From: Magnolia sinica
Lineage: Eukaryota; Streptophyta; Magnoliopsida; Magnoliales; Magnoliaceae
Direction: 5' to 3'
Assembly: GCF_029962835.1 (NCBI RefSeq)
Contig: NC_080588.1
Coordinates: 67,190,501-67,254,500, forward strand
DNA: 64,000 bases
Shown: piece after piece, positions 1 to 11,834 of the stretch
Numbering within the stretch: the first letter of the stretch is position 1
How the letters are laid out: each line of letters opens with the position of its first letter
Position numbers and translations under genes: made by a program
The notes under the pieces: model-generated
What the model was told of the DNA's origin: nothing
The model's input: only the letters and a program-made list of their open reading frames with translations
Databases searched by the model: none

Positions 1-306
1 ACATGGAAATTTGGCCTTTCTTTTGCAGTCCATGTTTCCGTACATGTGGCCCACCTGATTAGTGGACTCACTTATTTTTTAGGCCAGATCATCTACATGC
101 AATGGCCCCTTGATGGGTCACCTCTCAAAATAACACTAAATGGATAGAAAGAGATGAGATGAATATCAATCAAGAAAAAGATACCTAATGAATCTTGAAG
201 TAAATGTGTCAACTTGGAATTCCTGGAAATACCCACAAGAATCAAATTAGAAAAATCAAAGATTGGGCTGAATTGTTCTCATGGGTCCCAGTAACTAGAA
301 TCAAAC

Positions 307-3300
307 CTATATGGAATGTGACTGCTTTTAGATGCCAGGGCTGATATGACATCTCCAAGGGCTGAGAGCGATCTGTTGATGTTCTGAGCTTCCTTGAGCC
401 GCTCCCCTTGTGCATCCGTCTTTGCAAGCCGCTCGCTGCCTGCCAAGTCCACAAGCCAAAGCTTGCTCTTCGTGCATTCTCCATTCATCAGATTCTTGGA
501 TTTTACCATTATGCAAAGCATGCTGAGTAAACAAATGCGAGAAGAATAAAACTCCGAAATGAATTGAACAGTAGGATTCACAAAAATATCACTCTCCTCA
601 TACCTACCAACATGAAGGATCTTATTGTTCATCAGTTGGGGTCCCAGTCCCACCATGTCAAGGCCCAAACACCAGGCTACCCCCAATCGTCGGTTGGGCC
701 ATACCTGTATGCAAATTGGACCATTCTTTTATTTATTTTTATTGGTATACATGAATTGGAACATTGTGGCCCACCTGATGACCTGACATGCCTATTTTTC
801 GGCTGAAGGACAGTGATCCCAACCTCATGAGCAATGCAACATTGGTGAATAGCCATTATTCTCAGAATAGAATGCTAGAAGGGCACACCAACCAGTGAGA
901 TCGGCTACTATGCTCATTGACATTATTAGATCCAACGGCCCTGGCGTTGCTTCCTGCCTGCAACACATCCCAGACCTCCTTTATGTTGTTAACTTTGGCC
1001 TCAACAATTCCCGGCACGTGATGAGATCCTTCAGCTGCTTGTCTTATTTCCAATCTAAAATACAGTCATAAACCACGTTAAAACTGAAAAAAAAAAAAGA
1101 AGAAAAAAAAAAGAAGAAGAAGAAGAGAGAGATTGCCGACATCTATTTCTTAACAGAAAGGTTGCAACAGTAGGATCAAATCCTACTCAGGTCTGAATCA
1201 TTCATTGGGTGGGCCCCAACAGTGTTTTTTTAGAAAGGTACCCCACCAGTGTATTTACAATGAACCTTACATGAAAATAGGCTGATCCAGTCATCAAGTG
1301 GGCCACACATGTACATTGTATGTGAATTTGTTCATGGGCGACTCCACTGATGACTAACCATCCTGAGTTCGGATCCACACGGCACTTTGGTGGGGCCTAC
1401 CTAATGAATGGTACGGATCTTACACAAACGTGCCATGTTGCTAGAGTAGGGAATGTGGCCAGAAAATACTAAAGATTCAGATGCGAGCCGTACTTCTTTG
1501 ATGAAGGAGATGTGGCTAGCAAGTCTCTGATCTGCTCGTTATATACTTCAAGTACGCTAACAGATATGTTATAGGCAAAAGTCTCCTGCCTTTCCTTTGA
1601 AAATTTGAAAAGCTCCTCTAAAGTCCGATAATTGACTCCCCTGTTGTGCTCATTGCCCTCCATCGTGAAGGTTTTTCCGGTCCCCGTCTGCCCATATGCA
1701 AAGATGCAAACGTTGTATCCATCTAGGACTGAAACCACCATAGGAGAAGCATCCGCAAACACATCGACTGTTCACAGTAAAATAAATTCCAATTCAATAC
1801 CATTGGTCCATCATAGTAGAAGACTCTCATGCATCATTGGTCCACCATATGCATAATTTGGATCACCCACAAGGTGGGCCCCAGATGTTGCTTGACCAGA
1901 AACTGTATTTCCTTTTATATCTGTCAACTTAATCATGTTATATAACTATACTTTGTATCGATCACAGATTGATGGTATCCACATACCTTGATTGTCCTTT
2001 GGAGTATAAACACGGTCGAATTTGAAGGTTTTCTTTGAAGACCCGCCTGTCAATAGCCCAAGTTCGCCGTCCTTGGCAGCATTGAAGTCCACTATAGTTG
2101 CACAGCCAGATGTGACCTCCGCCTTGCTTAATGGGCGGCACCTACAAAACACCCTTATATTCCCTGAAATATAAGTATAAGGTCAGATCACTCCGATTCT
2201 TGTGTTAAACAGCATAATACACATAAAGAATGCATACCCTTTATTTCCTGAACTTGATTATGGAGCTTCTTCCTCTTCGCAAGCTCTTCTCCATACTTGG
2301 CTTTAAGGTCTTCGCACTGTGCAACTACAAGGTGATACACACCATGTTATATGATGAATGATGCCAAGTCATCTGTATTGTACATGTTGCACTAATTCAT
2401 GGTCATCATTACAGTCGACTTGGTCAATGGCCCACAGGACCATGGCAGGTAAAAGGGAAAATTCACTCAAACCTGATCAATGATCCACATTCGACTAGCA
2501 ACCCAAAGAGTTGGATGAATAAATTTCGTATGACAAATGCTAATATGATGCAAGGACTTCATGGAGATACATGAAGTGTGCACCAAAACATCTCTATGGT
2601 ACATGTCACATTAGCACCTGATCATCATGACATTTGATTTGGTTAAGGCCCACATCCCATGGCGGGAAAAGGGGACAATTTACTCAAACGTGATTAGCAA
2701 TCCACACTTGACTTTGAATTATTTATCCTATTGCTGCAATGTTTTTAGCCTTCAGTTGGGATGCATACTTCATAGAGCTTCCATGAGGCATGCATCATAA
2801 TAGCATTTCGTATCTGATATTGGTTACAGATCAGTGAATTCAAACTTACCTAATGCTTGGACTGCAAATGCCATTTTATTCAATTCGGGAATCGAATCGG
2901 CGCAGTTGTGTGCTTCCTTAGATAGTTGGCCATGCTCATGTTTCATCGCCTAAGAAGAATATCAATAAAGAAATACAATAAGAAACTACATTTCCAAACT
3001 AATCAAATAACGGATTTGTAGGAATATTACCTTTATTTTTCCTTCTAAATCATTTACTGATGCCACCCAAAACTTCTTATCGTGTTTATATCTATCAGAA
3101 ACATCCCTTAATAGTGCTGCTTGTTTATCCATATCTCGATCTAAAATGAATAAAATCAGAGGTGCAATGTCCTTTAGAGAAAGAGCCTGTGCTAACTACT
3201 GCTAAGGAATCCGCAAAAGAATTGTCATCGCACAGAAACATCAACATGGCACACACGAGCAAGATCCAGGAAGCCCACGAATCAGATGGGGCAGCCCAAA

Positions 3301-4113
3301 AATAGGCCGGTCTTCACATTGGGTGGACCACACCACACTGTACATTGAATATGGACCCCTTTGTAATTTTTATTAACTGCCCATTTTTCTTATATACGTG
3401 TGGACCTGCCTAATGAGTAGAGCAGCCTCATTTTTGGGCTAGATTTCATGGTGGACCCACATGCTCCATGAATCACCTTGGCTACGATTTCTTACCGAGC
3501 AATTCAGCTCGAAAGAACTTATTGTCAAGTTCCATTTTGAGCTTCTCTAATTGATCATTTGTGGCTGCCAGAGACATCCAAGCTTCGTAGCACTCGTCGT
3601 TTTTAAGTTGGCATTGACTTGTCAGCTCCTGTATCTTCTTCTCATACTTGACGATATCTTTTGCAGTTCTAGCCCTATTCTGCAAACCATAAGGCAAAAT
3701 AAACATAGTGTACTTCTATCGGGATGTTTTAAAGTTCAAATTTGAATCATAAATTTCTGACCCAAGTCGGAGAAACTTCCATCTTGGTAGAGCAGTTGTT
3801 ACAAACGCGATACTCAGGCTTCACCAAGGCTGCTGAAATTCAAGTAGCAAGACAACTCAAAATAAAAATCTGCGACTGGTAGATCGATGAAGGAATTTGG
3901 ATGATGAATTGAATTGAATTGTAACATTGTCATTTAATAAAAACATGGGCTCATTTGGATGTACCCCAATTCACAAGTGGTTTGAACATTTTGACGGAAT
4001 GGATGGTTTTTCATTAGAAAGAGAAGACCATGCTAGGTGTGGGATAGTTTCTTTTTCTTTCTTTCTTTTTTTCTGATTTTCGTTTTATATTGAATTGGAT
4101 CATAGTAATTTGG

Positions 4114-4176
<63 letters not shown>

Positions 4177-6740
4177 TGATGGCTTTGATGCATTTCTGAT
4201 GCAAATTCCACAAACGACAGCGCTTCCGCGAATCGCCTTAAACCTTATAACCATTGCCCCATTGTCTACGATGGGAACCCTGACATCGACCAGCTGCAAA
4301 GGCTTATTGGCTCCAACGACAGAATATATATCGAGTTCAGACACAACCTGCAGCTTCTCACATGGAGACATTTCAGAGATTTGCTTATGATTCATAAGGT
4401 ACACAGAAACATATCTATTGTACAGGTGATCAGGACCATTCATATGATGGCCACCAAGCAGATAAGCCATGTCTGTAAAGTCAAGTGATCGGGCTACAGT
4501 AGCCATCCAATCAGTTGCCTAGAAAGGTAATAATTAAGTCATAAGATGGGCGATGGTCCACATTCACAGCGGCAGAACTTACTGCAAGTGGATGGTCAGA
4601 GTTGTCACAACCATTTCTAGCCTAGAGCGCATCCATGTGGTGGCCCACCAGACCAATGTTCCTGATTACCGATACCATACAATTTGCCACAGAGAACTTA
4701 GATGAAACTTGTTTCATAGTAGCATTGCTATGCAGTGATTACAGAAGATTGTCTCTTGCCTTCTCCTCCTGCACAAAGACGTTAAAGACTCTCATTCCTT
4801 TCGGCCCGTTCGTGTTCACGATCTCTGCGAAATGCAAATCGACGAGATAATCCCCAGGAAGAAGATCATCAAACTGGTAATAGAAATCTCCATAACGTGC
4901 GGATTGATAAACCAATGGGTAATCGCCACCATTGATTATACTCTCATCTGTTCTTATTATATCCCCTCCTTGAAAACAAAAATCACCCTTGAGATTCAAT
5001 CTGGAATCTAATCCCTTAATAGCCCCACCTCCAGCATTCACAAACAGCACACAATCCCCTGCTAAACAAACGCAAAATCCCAAAATCTCAGAGGAAATAG
5101 AAAATACAAAATACTAAAAAATCAAATTCTAATAGTATTTGGAGGGGGGGTGGGGAGGACTGCCCAAGAGCTAAAAGAACCCAAGCAAGAAAAATCAACA
5201 AAATTTCGATATCCGAAGACCCAATGAAAGTGGCCCACGAGCGGACAGTTGTAAAAGGAACTACACATCCAATGCTCCATATGCAATGGATATATCCACC
5301 AATTGGATGGCTGGGATTGTTAGATGAAGGAGATTGCTTGACCATCACTCATCCAAGGTGGGGCCCAGAAGACAAATGAACTGAATCACTAAATGCTAGG
5401 CTGCCTGTAACTAATGCTGGTCCTAATGAAAATGCCCATAACTTGAGCCAAGGATAGCATAATACCTTAAATTTCAAACAGTAAGACCCAACAATGCTCT
5501 GGAATTCTCTACAACATCCATTTTACATAGTGTGCAAAACCAGTCTATGGGGCCCACGATGTTGTATATGCAAACCCACACCGTCTATCAGGTTCTATTG
5601 TCAATGTTAAGCCATAAGACCAAAAATCAGCTAGACCCACTACTCAGATGGGTACAAAACATGGAACAACAGCGATGGGATGCCAACCATAGGTCTGTGT
5701 GTGGAGCCACCATGGTGTGTATCTTTCATCAAACCCGTCAATCAGGTGTACCTCACCAGGATGAAGAGAAGATTAAAAAAAGATCAGCCCGTTAAAAGAA
5801 AAAAAAACTCAGGTGGGCCACACCGTGTGAACTTAGCGGTTCTGGGAGCAATTTTACAAGTTTCCAACGTTGTGGCCCATATGAGTTCTTAATCAGGCTT
5901 ATCTTCTGCATTTACAGTCCAAATAATAGTCTAACCTGATGGACTGAGTGAATTTTACATACTACAACAAGGTAGACTCCACAGTTTGAGTGTTTTATGT
6001 ACTGCATAAAACAGGTGTTGTAGATTATTCCGGTTCCCCCAATAATCTGAATGGACGGACAGAGGCAGGAAACCTCATGATCTGAAGATTCCAACCCACA
6101 TGAACAGAGAACAGAAGAAAAAAACAAACACCACAAGATCAACAAAAGTCAGATTCAAATCAATGCATTTCAAGAAAACAAATCCCTATTCCAAGAAAGA
6201 AAATAGAAAAACCCCAACACTTAAAAACCCAATTCGAGTTACTGCATTTTTTAACAGTTTTCCCAAAATCAGACCAGAGAGAACTGAAAAAAAAATCCAA
6301 GATCTTGAAAACCCATTTCATATTAACACGGAAAAAAGATAAAGATAATGAAAGAAACACAAACCCCTGAAATTCATTTGATTAAACCCGGTAGGAACTA
6401 GCCTCGAACCAGAAAGACATTGCGGCGAATCGACAGAAACTCCATAATCACCACCACCACCGATGCGAACACCTGAAAACGCATCTTTTTTGTGAGAAGG
6501 CGATGAGAAATTCTGCAAATCTTTCTCCCAATCGCAGATCCTGGGAAAACAAGAATCATGGTTCTCTTCCATGAGATCGACGGTTTCTCTTTTGATATCG
6601 TCGGAAATTTCGAGATCTTTGCACGCAAGAGCTTTTTTCTGGCAAGATTTCTGTGCTTTGGAGGAAATGAAATTTTCTCTCTTTTGCTCTCCGCTCTTTC
6701 GAATTTCGAATTTACATGACCGTTTGAATCCGCCGACCAT
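307..6740 (-). CDS. Kinesin-14 with N-terminal malectin-like domain (3' end outside window)
   Basis: Microtubule motor of the plant kinesin-14 group that carries a malectin (di-glucose-binding-like) domain, the type of Arabidopsis At1g72250 and At2g22610. Twelve exons join in phase: 6740-6365, 5058-4760, 4347-4176, 3832-3762, 3679-3496, 3140-3031, 2949-2850, 2324-2238, 2163-1987, 1767-1494, 1054-893 and 522-307, giving about 742 residues. Order: a unique N-terminus (1-125); malectin-like domain (about 126-282, with LFVNAGGG and LHFAEI); a short segment with C293 and C296 (VCNNC); coiled-coil stalk (about 306-465); motor from [10 protein letters not shown] (about 468). P-loop GQTGTGKT is at 551-558, switch I NEHSSRSH at 663-670 and switch II DLAGSE at 696-701. 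The remaining motor exons (NSKLTHLLQDS in relatives) must lie left of base 1. No frame break is seen. Intron 2 uses a GC donor. The start is the first ATG of the open exon 1. Family certain; exact orthology and substrate direction inferred. Confidence 0.95.
4118..4172 (+). repeat. (GA)n microsatellite at an intron donor
   Basis: An uninterrupted GA run of about 55 bases. On the gene's strand it reads (TC)n and starts within a few bases of the donor that ends kinesin exon 3 at 4176 (CAA|GTCCTC). The intron therefore opens with a long pyrimidine run instead of a normal GTAAGT-like donor. Confidence 0.95.
4758..4760 (-). other. GC-type splice donor of kinesin intron 2
   Basis: On the minus strand exon 2 ends at 4760 with AAG followed by GCAAGA. 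This is the only junction I found that keeps phase with exon 3 (starting at 4347 after CTGCAG) and gives the [18 protein letters not shown] join expected from relatives. The nearby GT at 4741-4742 would break phase. GC-AG introns with AAG|GCAAG donors are a known minor class spliced by the U2 machinery. Confidence 0.75.
5059..6364 (-). other. Kinesin intron 1
   Basis: A 1.3-kb first intron separating the unique N-terminus from the malectin exon. It holds scattered pieces of the GGGCCCAC / TGGGCCACACC repeat vocabulary (about 5550-5890) and AT-rich sequence. No exon-like reading frame is supported inside it. Confidence 0.7.
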
Positions 6741-7078
6741 TACATTCTATGATGTTTTGCAGTCGGAGTCGTCTAATGACGAAAGTACCCTTGGAATTTT
6801 AAAAGTAAATCGATACGGTAGAGCCGTGTCTATCGTAATACGATACAGACATCCTTTTCACAGTCCACGTGGCAGGGTAAACTATAGAAACGGGACCTTT
6901 CATTTAGTGGACCCCACCATGGATGGCTGACGATGAACAGTTCAGATAAAACGGTTGTTTGTACACATTCAATTAGTCATCTTAGAATGGACGGTAGAGA
7001 TGGCTCTACCATTTTGCGATAGATATGCTCGATCAGATCGTCTTCCATACTGGCAAGTGCACGTGCCAATACACACAC
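6741..7078. other. Upstream region of the kinesin gene
   Basis: About 340 bases between the kinesin start codon and the first complete MITE. It should contain the minus-strand promoter and 5' UTR. I see no convincing TATA box and no other gene. The MITE at 7088 therefore sits only about 350 bases upstream of the start codon. Confidence 0.4.
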
Positions 7079-7087
7079 GTGCTAAAC

Positions 7088-7545
7088 GGGAGCGGATTGC
7101 TGTGTGGCTCCACAGAGATTTCCGTGACAAATCCACTCCGTTCATCTGTTTTGAAAGACCATAATAGTGCAGGATTATAAAAATCGGGCCCATCCAAAAC
7201 TCAGGTGGGCAACACCAATAAAATAGTGGACCGTTGAAACCTTCCTGGAGCTGACCATTATGTTTATATGCCATCCAAACCGTTCATAGAATTATTACCA
7301 CTCAGATAAACTGTAGGAACAAATATCGTCCTGATGCAAAACTTCTGTCACCGCCAACCGTTCAATCTGTTTCGTGTGGTATGGCCCACATGAGCCTTGG
7401 ATCTGCCTTATTTTTAAAATATTGTCTATTAGGATCTTTTAAAACATATGGACGGAGTGGATTTTTCACGAATATCTCTATGGGTCCCACACAGCCCCGG
7501 CCACAGATATATCTCTGTGCCCGGGGTCACAGGCAATCCGCTCCC
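7088..7545. mobile_element. Mutator-like MITE, family B, copy 1
   Basis: Starts GGGAGCGGATTGC and ends with the inverse GCAATCCGCTCCC; the internal arms are also inverted (CCACAGAGATTTC against ATATCTCTATGGGTCCCA). The flanks 7079-7087 (GTGCTAAAC) and 7546-7554 (GATCTAAAC) agree at 7 of 9 positions, which suits the 9-bp target duplication of Mutator-type elements. No transposase is encoded. Confidence 0.75.
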
Positions 7546-7726
7546 GATCTAAACTGTATATCTGATGGGCCCTACCGTGGATGGGGTATGCTTTGAAGAA
7601 GATCTTCCATATCAGAAGATCCTGACCCTTTAATTAATGTCCTGAAAATAAACGGTTAAGGGGAAATACAGCACTCGTCCACATTTTAAGGATGAGGACT
7701 GCCCTAACGCGACTTGGGTATGCTGG

Positions 7727-8251
7727 GGAAACGGATTGGCTACTCCCCCTGCCACCAGCCCCGTGGCTGATGGTCGGTGCTCTGTGGGCTCCACCATGAT
7801 GTATGTGTTTCATCCATTTTTACAGATCATTTTAGGCATTGATCCCAAAATTGAGAGGGATATAAATCTCAGGTTGACCACACCAAAGGAAAACAATATT
7901 GATTGGACATCCACCATTAAAATCATCCTAAGGCTCACTGTACTGTTTATTTGACATCTAATCTGTTGATTAGGTCATACATGCCTAGATGATGGGAAAA
8001 AACAAAAATAAGCTTGATCCAAAACTTTTATGGCCCCCAAAAGGTTTTTAATGGTTTACGTTCATTCAAATTTTTTTCCTATAATGTGGTCCACTTGAGA
8101 TTTGGATATACCTCATTTCTGGCCTTAAAAAATAAAATGATCTGGAAAATTTGATGGATGGCATGGATGAAACACATACATAATGTGGGGCTCACATACC
8201 ACCGACCATCAGCCATTGGCTGGGGGGAGGGGGGGTAGCCAATTCGTTTCC
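7727..8251. mobile_element. Mutator-like MITE, family A (long-TIR), copy 1
   Basis: Long hairpin-like element. The left end AAACGGATTGGCTACTCCCC mirrors the right end GGGGTAGCCAATTCGTTTCC, and the arms continue through the CTCCACCATGATGTATGTG motif toward the centre. Flanks GGTATGCTG (left) and GGCATGCGG (8252-8260) match at 7 of 9 positions. It is the same subfamily as the copy at 53594-54136. It is non-coding. Confidence 0.8.
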
Positions 8252-8335
8252 GGCATGCGGGTTGACTTAACTAGTCCGTAGTCCCATATCAGGGGGGACC
8301 CATCCCGGTAGACATCCAGGATTAAAACGCACCAA

Positions 8336-8640
8336 TCCTTTCACTGTTTGAGGTGTGTTTGGTTGCACAAATATCGTGAAATATCATGATATCTCATCAT
8401 TAATCAATCTGATCTGGTCAAAATATCAGGAAAACTCATGATATTTGGTGCGACCAAACACTCCCTAGCTCTTTTACAGTTGCATGTGGACCGTCCTTTC
8501 ACTGTTTAGGGTGTGTTTGGTTGCACAAATACAGTAAAATATCATGATATGTCATTATTAATCAATCTGATTTGGTATAAAATATCATGAAAACTCGTGA
8601 TATTTGGTGTGACCAAACACACCTGGGTAATTTTTACCAC
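8336..8640. repeat. Two tandem copies of a small inverted-repeat element
   Basis: Two units spaced about 157 bases apart both begin CCTTTCACTGTTT, then GTGTGTTTGGTTGCACAAATA, and end GATATTTGGTG plus GACCAAACAC, so each unit is itself an inverted repeat. The linker (CTTTTACAGTTGCATGTGGACC) recurs in diverged form near 8890-8925. This suggests local tandem amplification of a MITE together with some flank. Confidence 0.7.
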
Positions 8641-9439
8641 ATGTGACCTTTCATTCACTTAATTTATTTTGTTTTTGACTTGAACAAGCTTACTTATCAA
8701 TATAGATCTCTACTTATATGGACAAACTAATAAAGATAAAAGTACTCTTACTTTTTCAACTGCTTTAATCTGAAAATTAGAGATATTTTTATTTAAAATT
8801 CTTTTTGAGTACCTAAAAATCTATCTTCATAACATAAGTTTTCGGTCGGAAAATAAAAAGAAAAAGCATATGATAATTTTTTCAACACACCCTAACTCGT
8901 TTACAGTCGCATGTGGACCGTTGACTGTAGTACAATATGGTGGACTTGTGCTAATATGTGGGTAACGACTCTATGTGTAGGAGATCGATACCGTCCATCA
9001 GAAGCCTTACCCTACGTTTTGATCCTGGTCCTTAAATTAGTTCGATCAAAAACTTAGGCAGCCCACACCACAGGGAAAAGTTGCTATGGGAATAACCACC
9101 ATCAAAACCTTCCACATTGTTTGGGATCAACATGGTTTCTATGTGCGATCCAATCCATTCATCTTACGTATCCCACAAGGACGAATGGATGTACAGAATA
9201 TCAGGCTATTCCGAAGATCGGATGAGCCACGCCACGTGAATTTGGAAGTTTTATGGATGAGTTTACACTGTTCCTTGTGTTGTGACCCATTTGATTTCTG
9301 GATCGGCCCGGTTTGTTACTAATACGTGAAAATGAGGTGGAACTCCTGATGGATGGCGTGGATCTCATTCACCCTCCCCCACGTGGCGCTCGGTCATGGG
9401 ATTAGATGCGGCCCCATCCTCACCAAACATGGTGCGGCC
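8641..9439. other. Intergenic, AT-rich then diverged repeat
   Basis: AT-rich sequence to about 8880. Then come diverged fragments of the GGGCCCAC/CCGTCCATC repeat vocabulary (about 8930-9380), including a GCCACGCCACGTGAATTT segment typical of these elements. No gene is supported. Confidence 0.4.
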
Positions 9440-9873
9440 TTGACGGTGGGCCCTACGTTGATGTATTTATTTTATATCCACGCTGTCCATCCGTTTTTTC
9501 AAAGCATTTCAGGATACGAGCCCAAAAATAAAGTAGATCCAAATCTCAGGTGGACCACACCACTTGAAACAGTTGTAATTGACCATTAAAATCTTCTCGT
9601 GGGACATTAAAGTTTTGGATCAAGCTGATATTAGTTCTATCCCTTCATCCATGTTTTTATGACATTATTAACAGATTGGATGGAAATTAAACATTAAAGC
9701 AGGCATTAAGGTGGGCCCTAATAAGTTTTTAAAGGTGGATCTCCAATTAACGCTGTTTCTATACTGTACTGAGATTCGGACCTACTTCATTTTTGGGCTA
9801 ATGCCCTTAGATGAGCTGAGAAAACAGATTGACGGCATGGATATACAATACACACGTCAAGGTGGGCCCCACG
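9440..9873. mobile_element. Family A MITE
   Basis: The left arm TTGACGGTGGGCCCTACG mirrors the right arm ACGTCAAGGTGGGCCCCACG. The interior has the usual order: CCGTCCATCC, GAGCCCAAAAATGAAG, AGGTGGACCACACC, then the inverse set. It is non-coding. Flanking target duplications were not resolved because another family member starts about 15 bases later. Confidence 0.65.
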
Positions 9874-9888
9874 GGATGAGCGAGTGTG

Positions 9889-10306
9889 GGGCCCACCTTG
9901 ATGTCTAAAAAATGAAGTAGATCCAAATCTCAGGCGGACCATGGTACTTAAAAATAGTAATTAGCTATTAAAAATATCTTAGGGGACATACAAGTTTTGG
10001 ATTAAAATTATATTTGTGTGGGCTCTTTATATTGGTCTTTGTAACCTTATCAACAAGTTGGATGGAAAATAAACAATCTAATGGACTCATGAAGTTTTTA
10101 ATGGTGGGGATTCAATAACTTAAAATGAGTTTATGTTTCGGTTTTTGAACCATAATTTAAAATGAGTTTTCATGTACTATCCGTCTATAATCCACTTGAG
10201 ATTTATATATGCTTCAGTTTTTTAACCATAACTTAAAATGAATTTATGGATGGACGGCGTGAATGTAAGGCACATACATCACGGTGGGCCCCACAGTAAG
10301 GGATCC
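9889..10306. mobile_element. Family A MITE, left arm incomplete
   Basis: Begins GTGGGGCCCACCTTGATGTC but jumps directly to AAAATGAAGTAGATCCAAATC, so most of the left arm is missing. The right arm ends GTAAGGCACATACATCACGG then GTGGGCCCCACAG. The GTAAGGCACATACAT end also appears at about 32720, defining a subfamily. Confidence 0.55.
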
Positions 10307-10734
10307 CACCCACCCCTTGGAGATTGAAAAAGCATAGCCCTTCAATGAATGGCTGATAAAAAGATTGTCAACGTAATCTTAAAATAGCCATGGTTAGGAT
10401 CCACCCAACTTTACACATTGCACAGGTGCCAAACTGGAAGGTTGTGATAAATCCCAGCCGTGTATAAGGTGGAAGGTGGGCTCTAATGGTGGAGACTATG
10501 TGGCACAAAAATCTGGCTGGTCCACTCATCGCGGGCCATTGCTGTAAGCAGACAATGACCAAAAAAATCCAACGATCCACGGTCAACGTGTAATGAAGCC
10601 TTTGGTGGCTCGCGGAGAATAGGCGCCACATCAGGCGGTGGTCAGATGTCTACAACTTCCGTACTATCGAGGTCTACGGTTTACCTACCTGCCTTTCGTC
10701 ATCAACCTAATGAATGCTCGCAGAAATCAAATTG
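10307..10734. other. Intergenic, no feature seen
   Basis: Contains isolated repeat words such as GCGGGCCATTG and CGGTCAACGTG but no element with two ends, no exon-like frame and no RNA gene that I can recognise. Confidence 0.3.
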
Positions 10735-11500
10735 GTTCATCCAGGCCGTCTGTACATTTTTTCAACTCATCTTAGGAGCCGTTTGGCACCGTATACGAGA
10801 CGGGATTGCAGGGGGTTTCCAATCCCCTCTTTGAGGAGGTTTGCAATCCACGATGAGAGCTTGGATTACACGTAAAATCATTTCAATAGTTACAGGTGGG
10901 ACATGAGTTTCACTGTACACTATCGTTCTAATGGGCAGATAGCTCACAAATGATGATCAGCACCGTCCAAACATTCTCCATGTAAATTAGCACTGTCCAG
11001 CACCATCCAAACATTGTCCATATTAATTAACAATTAAAAATCGTTGGTTCATCACTCAAACATGATCTTGTGCTTACGGTCCATCCGAGACTTGGAATTT
11101 CATCATTTTTAAACAAAGCATATATTTCAGCGGGCTTATCACAACCATAGCGTCAAAAAATATATATCTCACTAATTAGAGATATTAAAGTTAATTTAGT
11201 AATTAAATTGAAACCCTTATAAATATACCTTGCACAGGTATTTTTGAATTAAAGTTAATTCACACTCTAGGGTGCCAAACACGTTGTGAGGATTGCAAAT
11301 CCAAGGGGTTTCCAATCCTAGGGCTCCGAATCAAGGGGGTTCCAAATCCACGACTCCCAAACAGGCCCTTAGTTGAACCTAAAATTGAAGCACATCCAAA
11401 GCTCAAATGCATGATACTATAGGAAACAATGAGAATAATGATTTCCACAGTTGAAACCTTCTTAGGTCCCACAGTGACATCTTCATGAGATCTCACGGAA
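10735..11500. mobile_element. Family A MITE split by an inserted hAT-like element
   Basis: The left piece (about 10735-10771) carries CGTCTGTACATTTTTTCAAC and the CTCATCTTAG core. The right piece resumes at about 11371 with GAACCTAAAATTGAAGCACA, the continuation expected for this family. The roughly 600-base block between them has different ends and composition, so a second element landed in this copy. Confidence 0.6.
10771..11371. mobile_element. hAT-like non-autonomous element nested in a MITE
   Basis: The left end GGAGCCGTTTGGCACC and right end CTCCCAAACAGGCCCTTAG are imperfect inverted repeats of the GGGGCCGTTTGG type common in plant hAT elements. The subterminal motif GGGGTTTCCAATCC occurs near both ends. 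It has no transposase. The 8-bp target duplication could not be fixed unambiguously. Confidence 0.55.
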
Positions 11501-11834
11501 AGGGATAAAGGGAAAACACAAATATCAGCCTGTGTCCAAAACCTATGGCTCTCAAGAATTTTTCAATGGCAGATGAGGTTGAATATCACTCATTGACTTT
11601 AAGCGGGGCTTTAGTCAAAGCACCTGCTACAATTAAGAGCAAGTTTTAGAGACTGTTATTAAGTTGGATCCACTGATGAGATGTACAGATGTTAGGTCAA
11701 GGAGGAGCATTATCTCAAGCACACCTGTATAAACAGAATTCCTAAGGTATAACAAGTCTATGCAAGATTGGGACCAGTAGACCGACTCTAGGTTTATGAC
11801 AGTGTACAAATCGTAGGCCTTGTCACAGTGTCAC

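Noticed and set aside
4014-4211. Ser-Leu-repeat peptides over the GA run
   Set aside because: Pure translation of the microsatellite; the splice-consistent kinesin model places this in an intron.
4347-4518. Longer kinesin exon 3 starting at 4518 (TTTCTAG acceptor)
   Set aside because: It would not keep phase with the exon 2 GT donor and inserts residues absent from relatives; the 4347 acceptor with the GC donor fits both phase and the family sequence.
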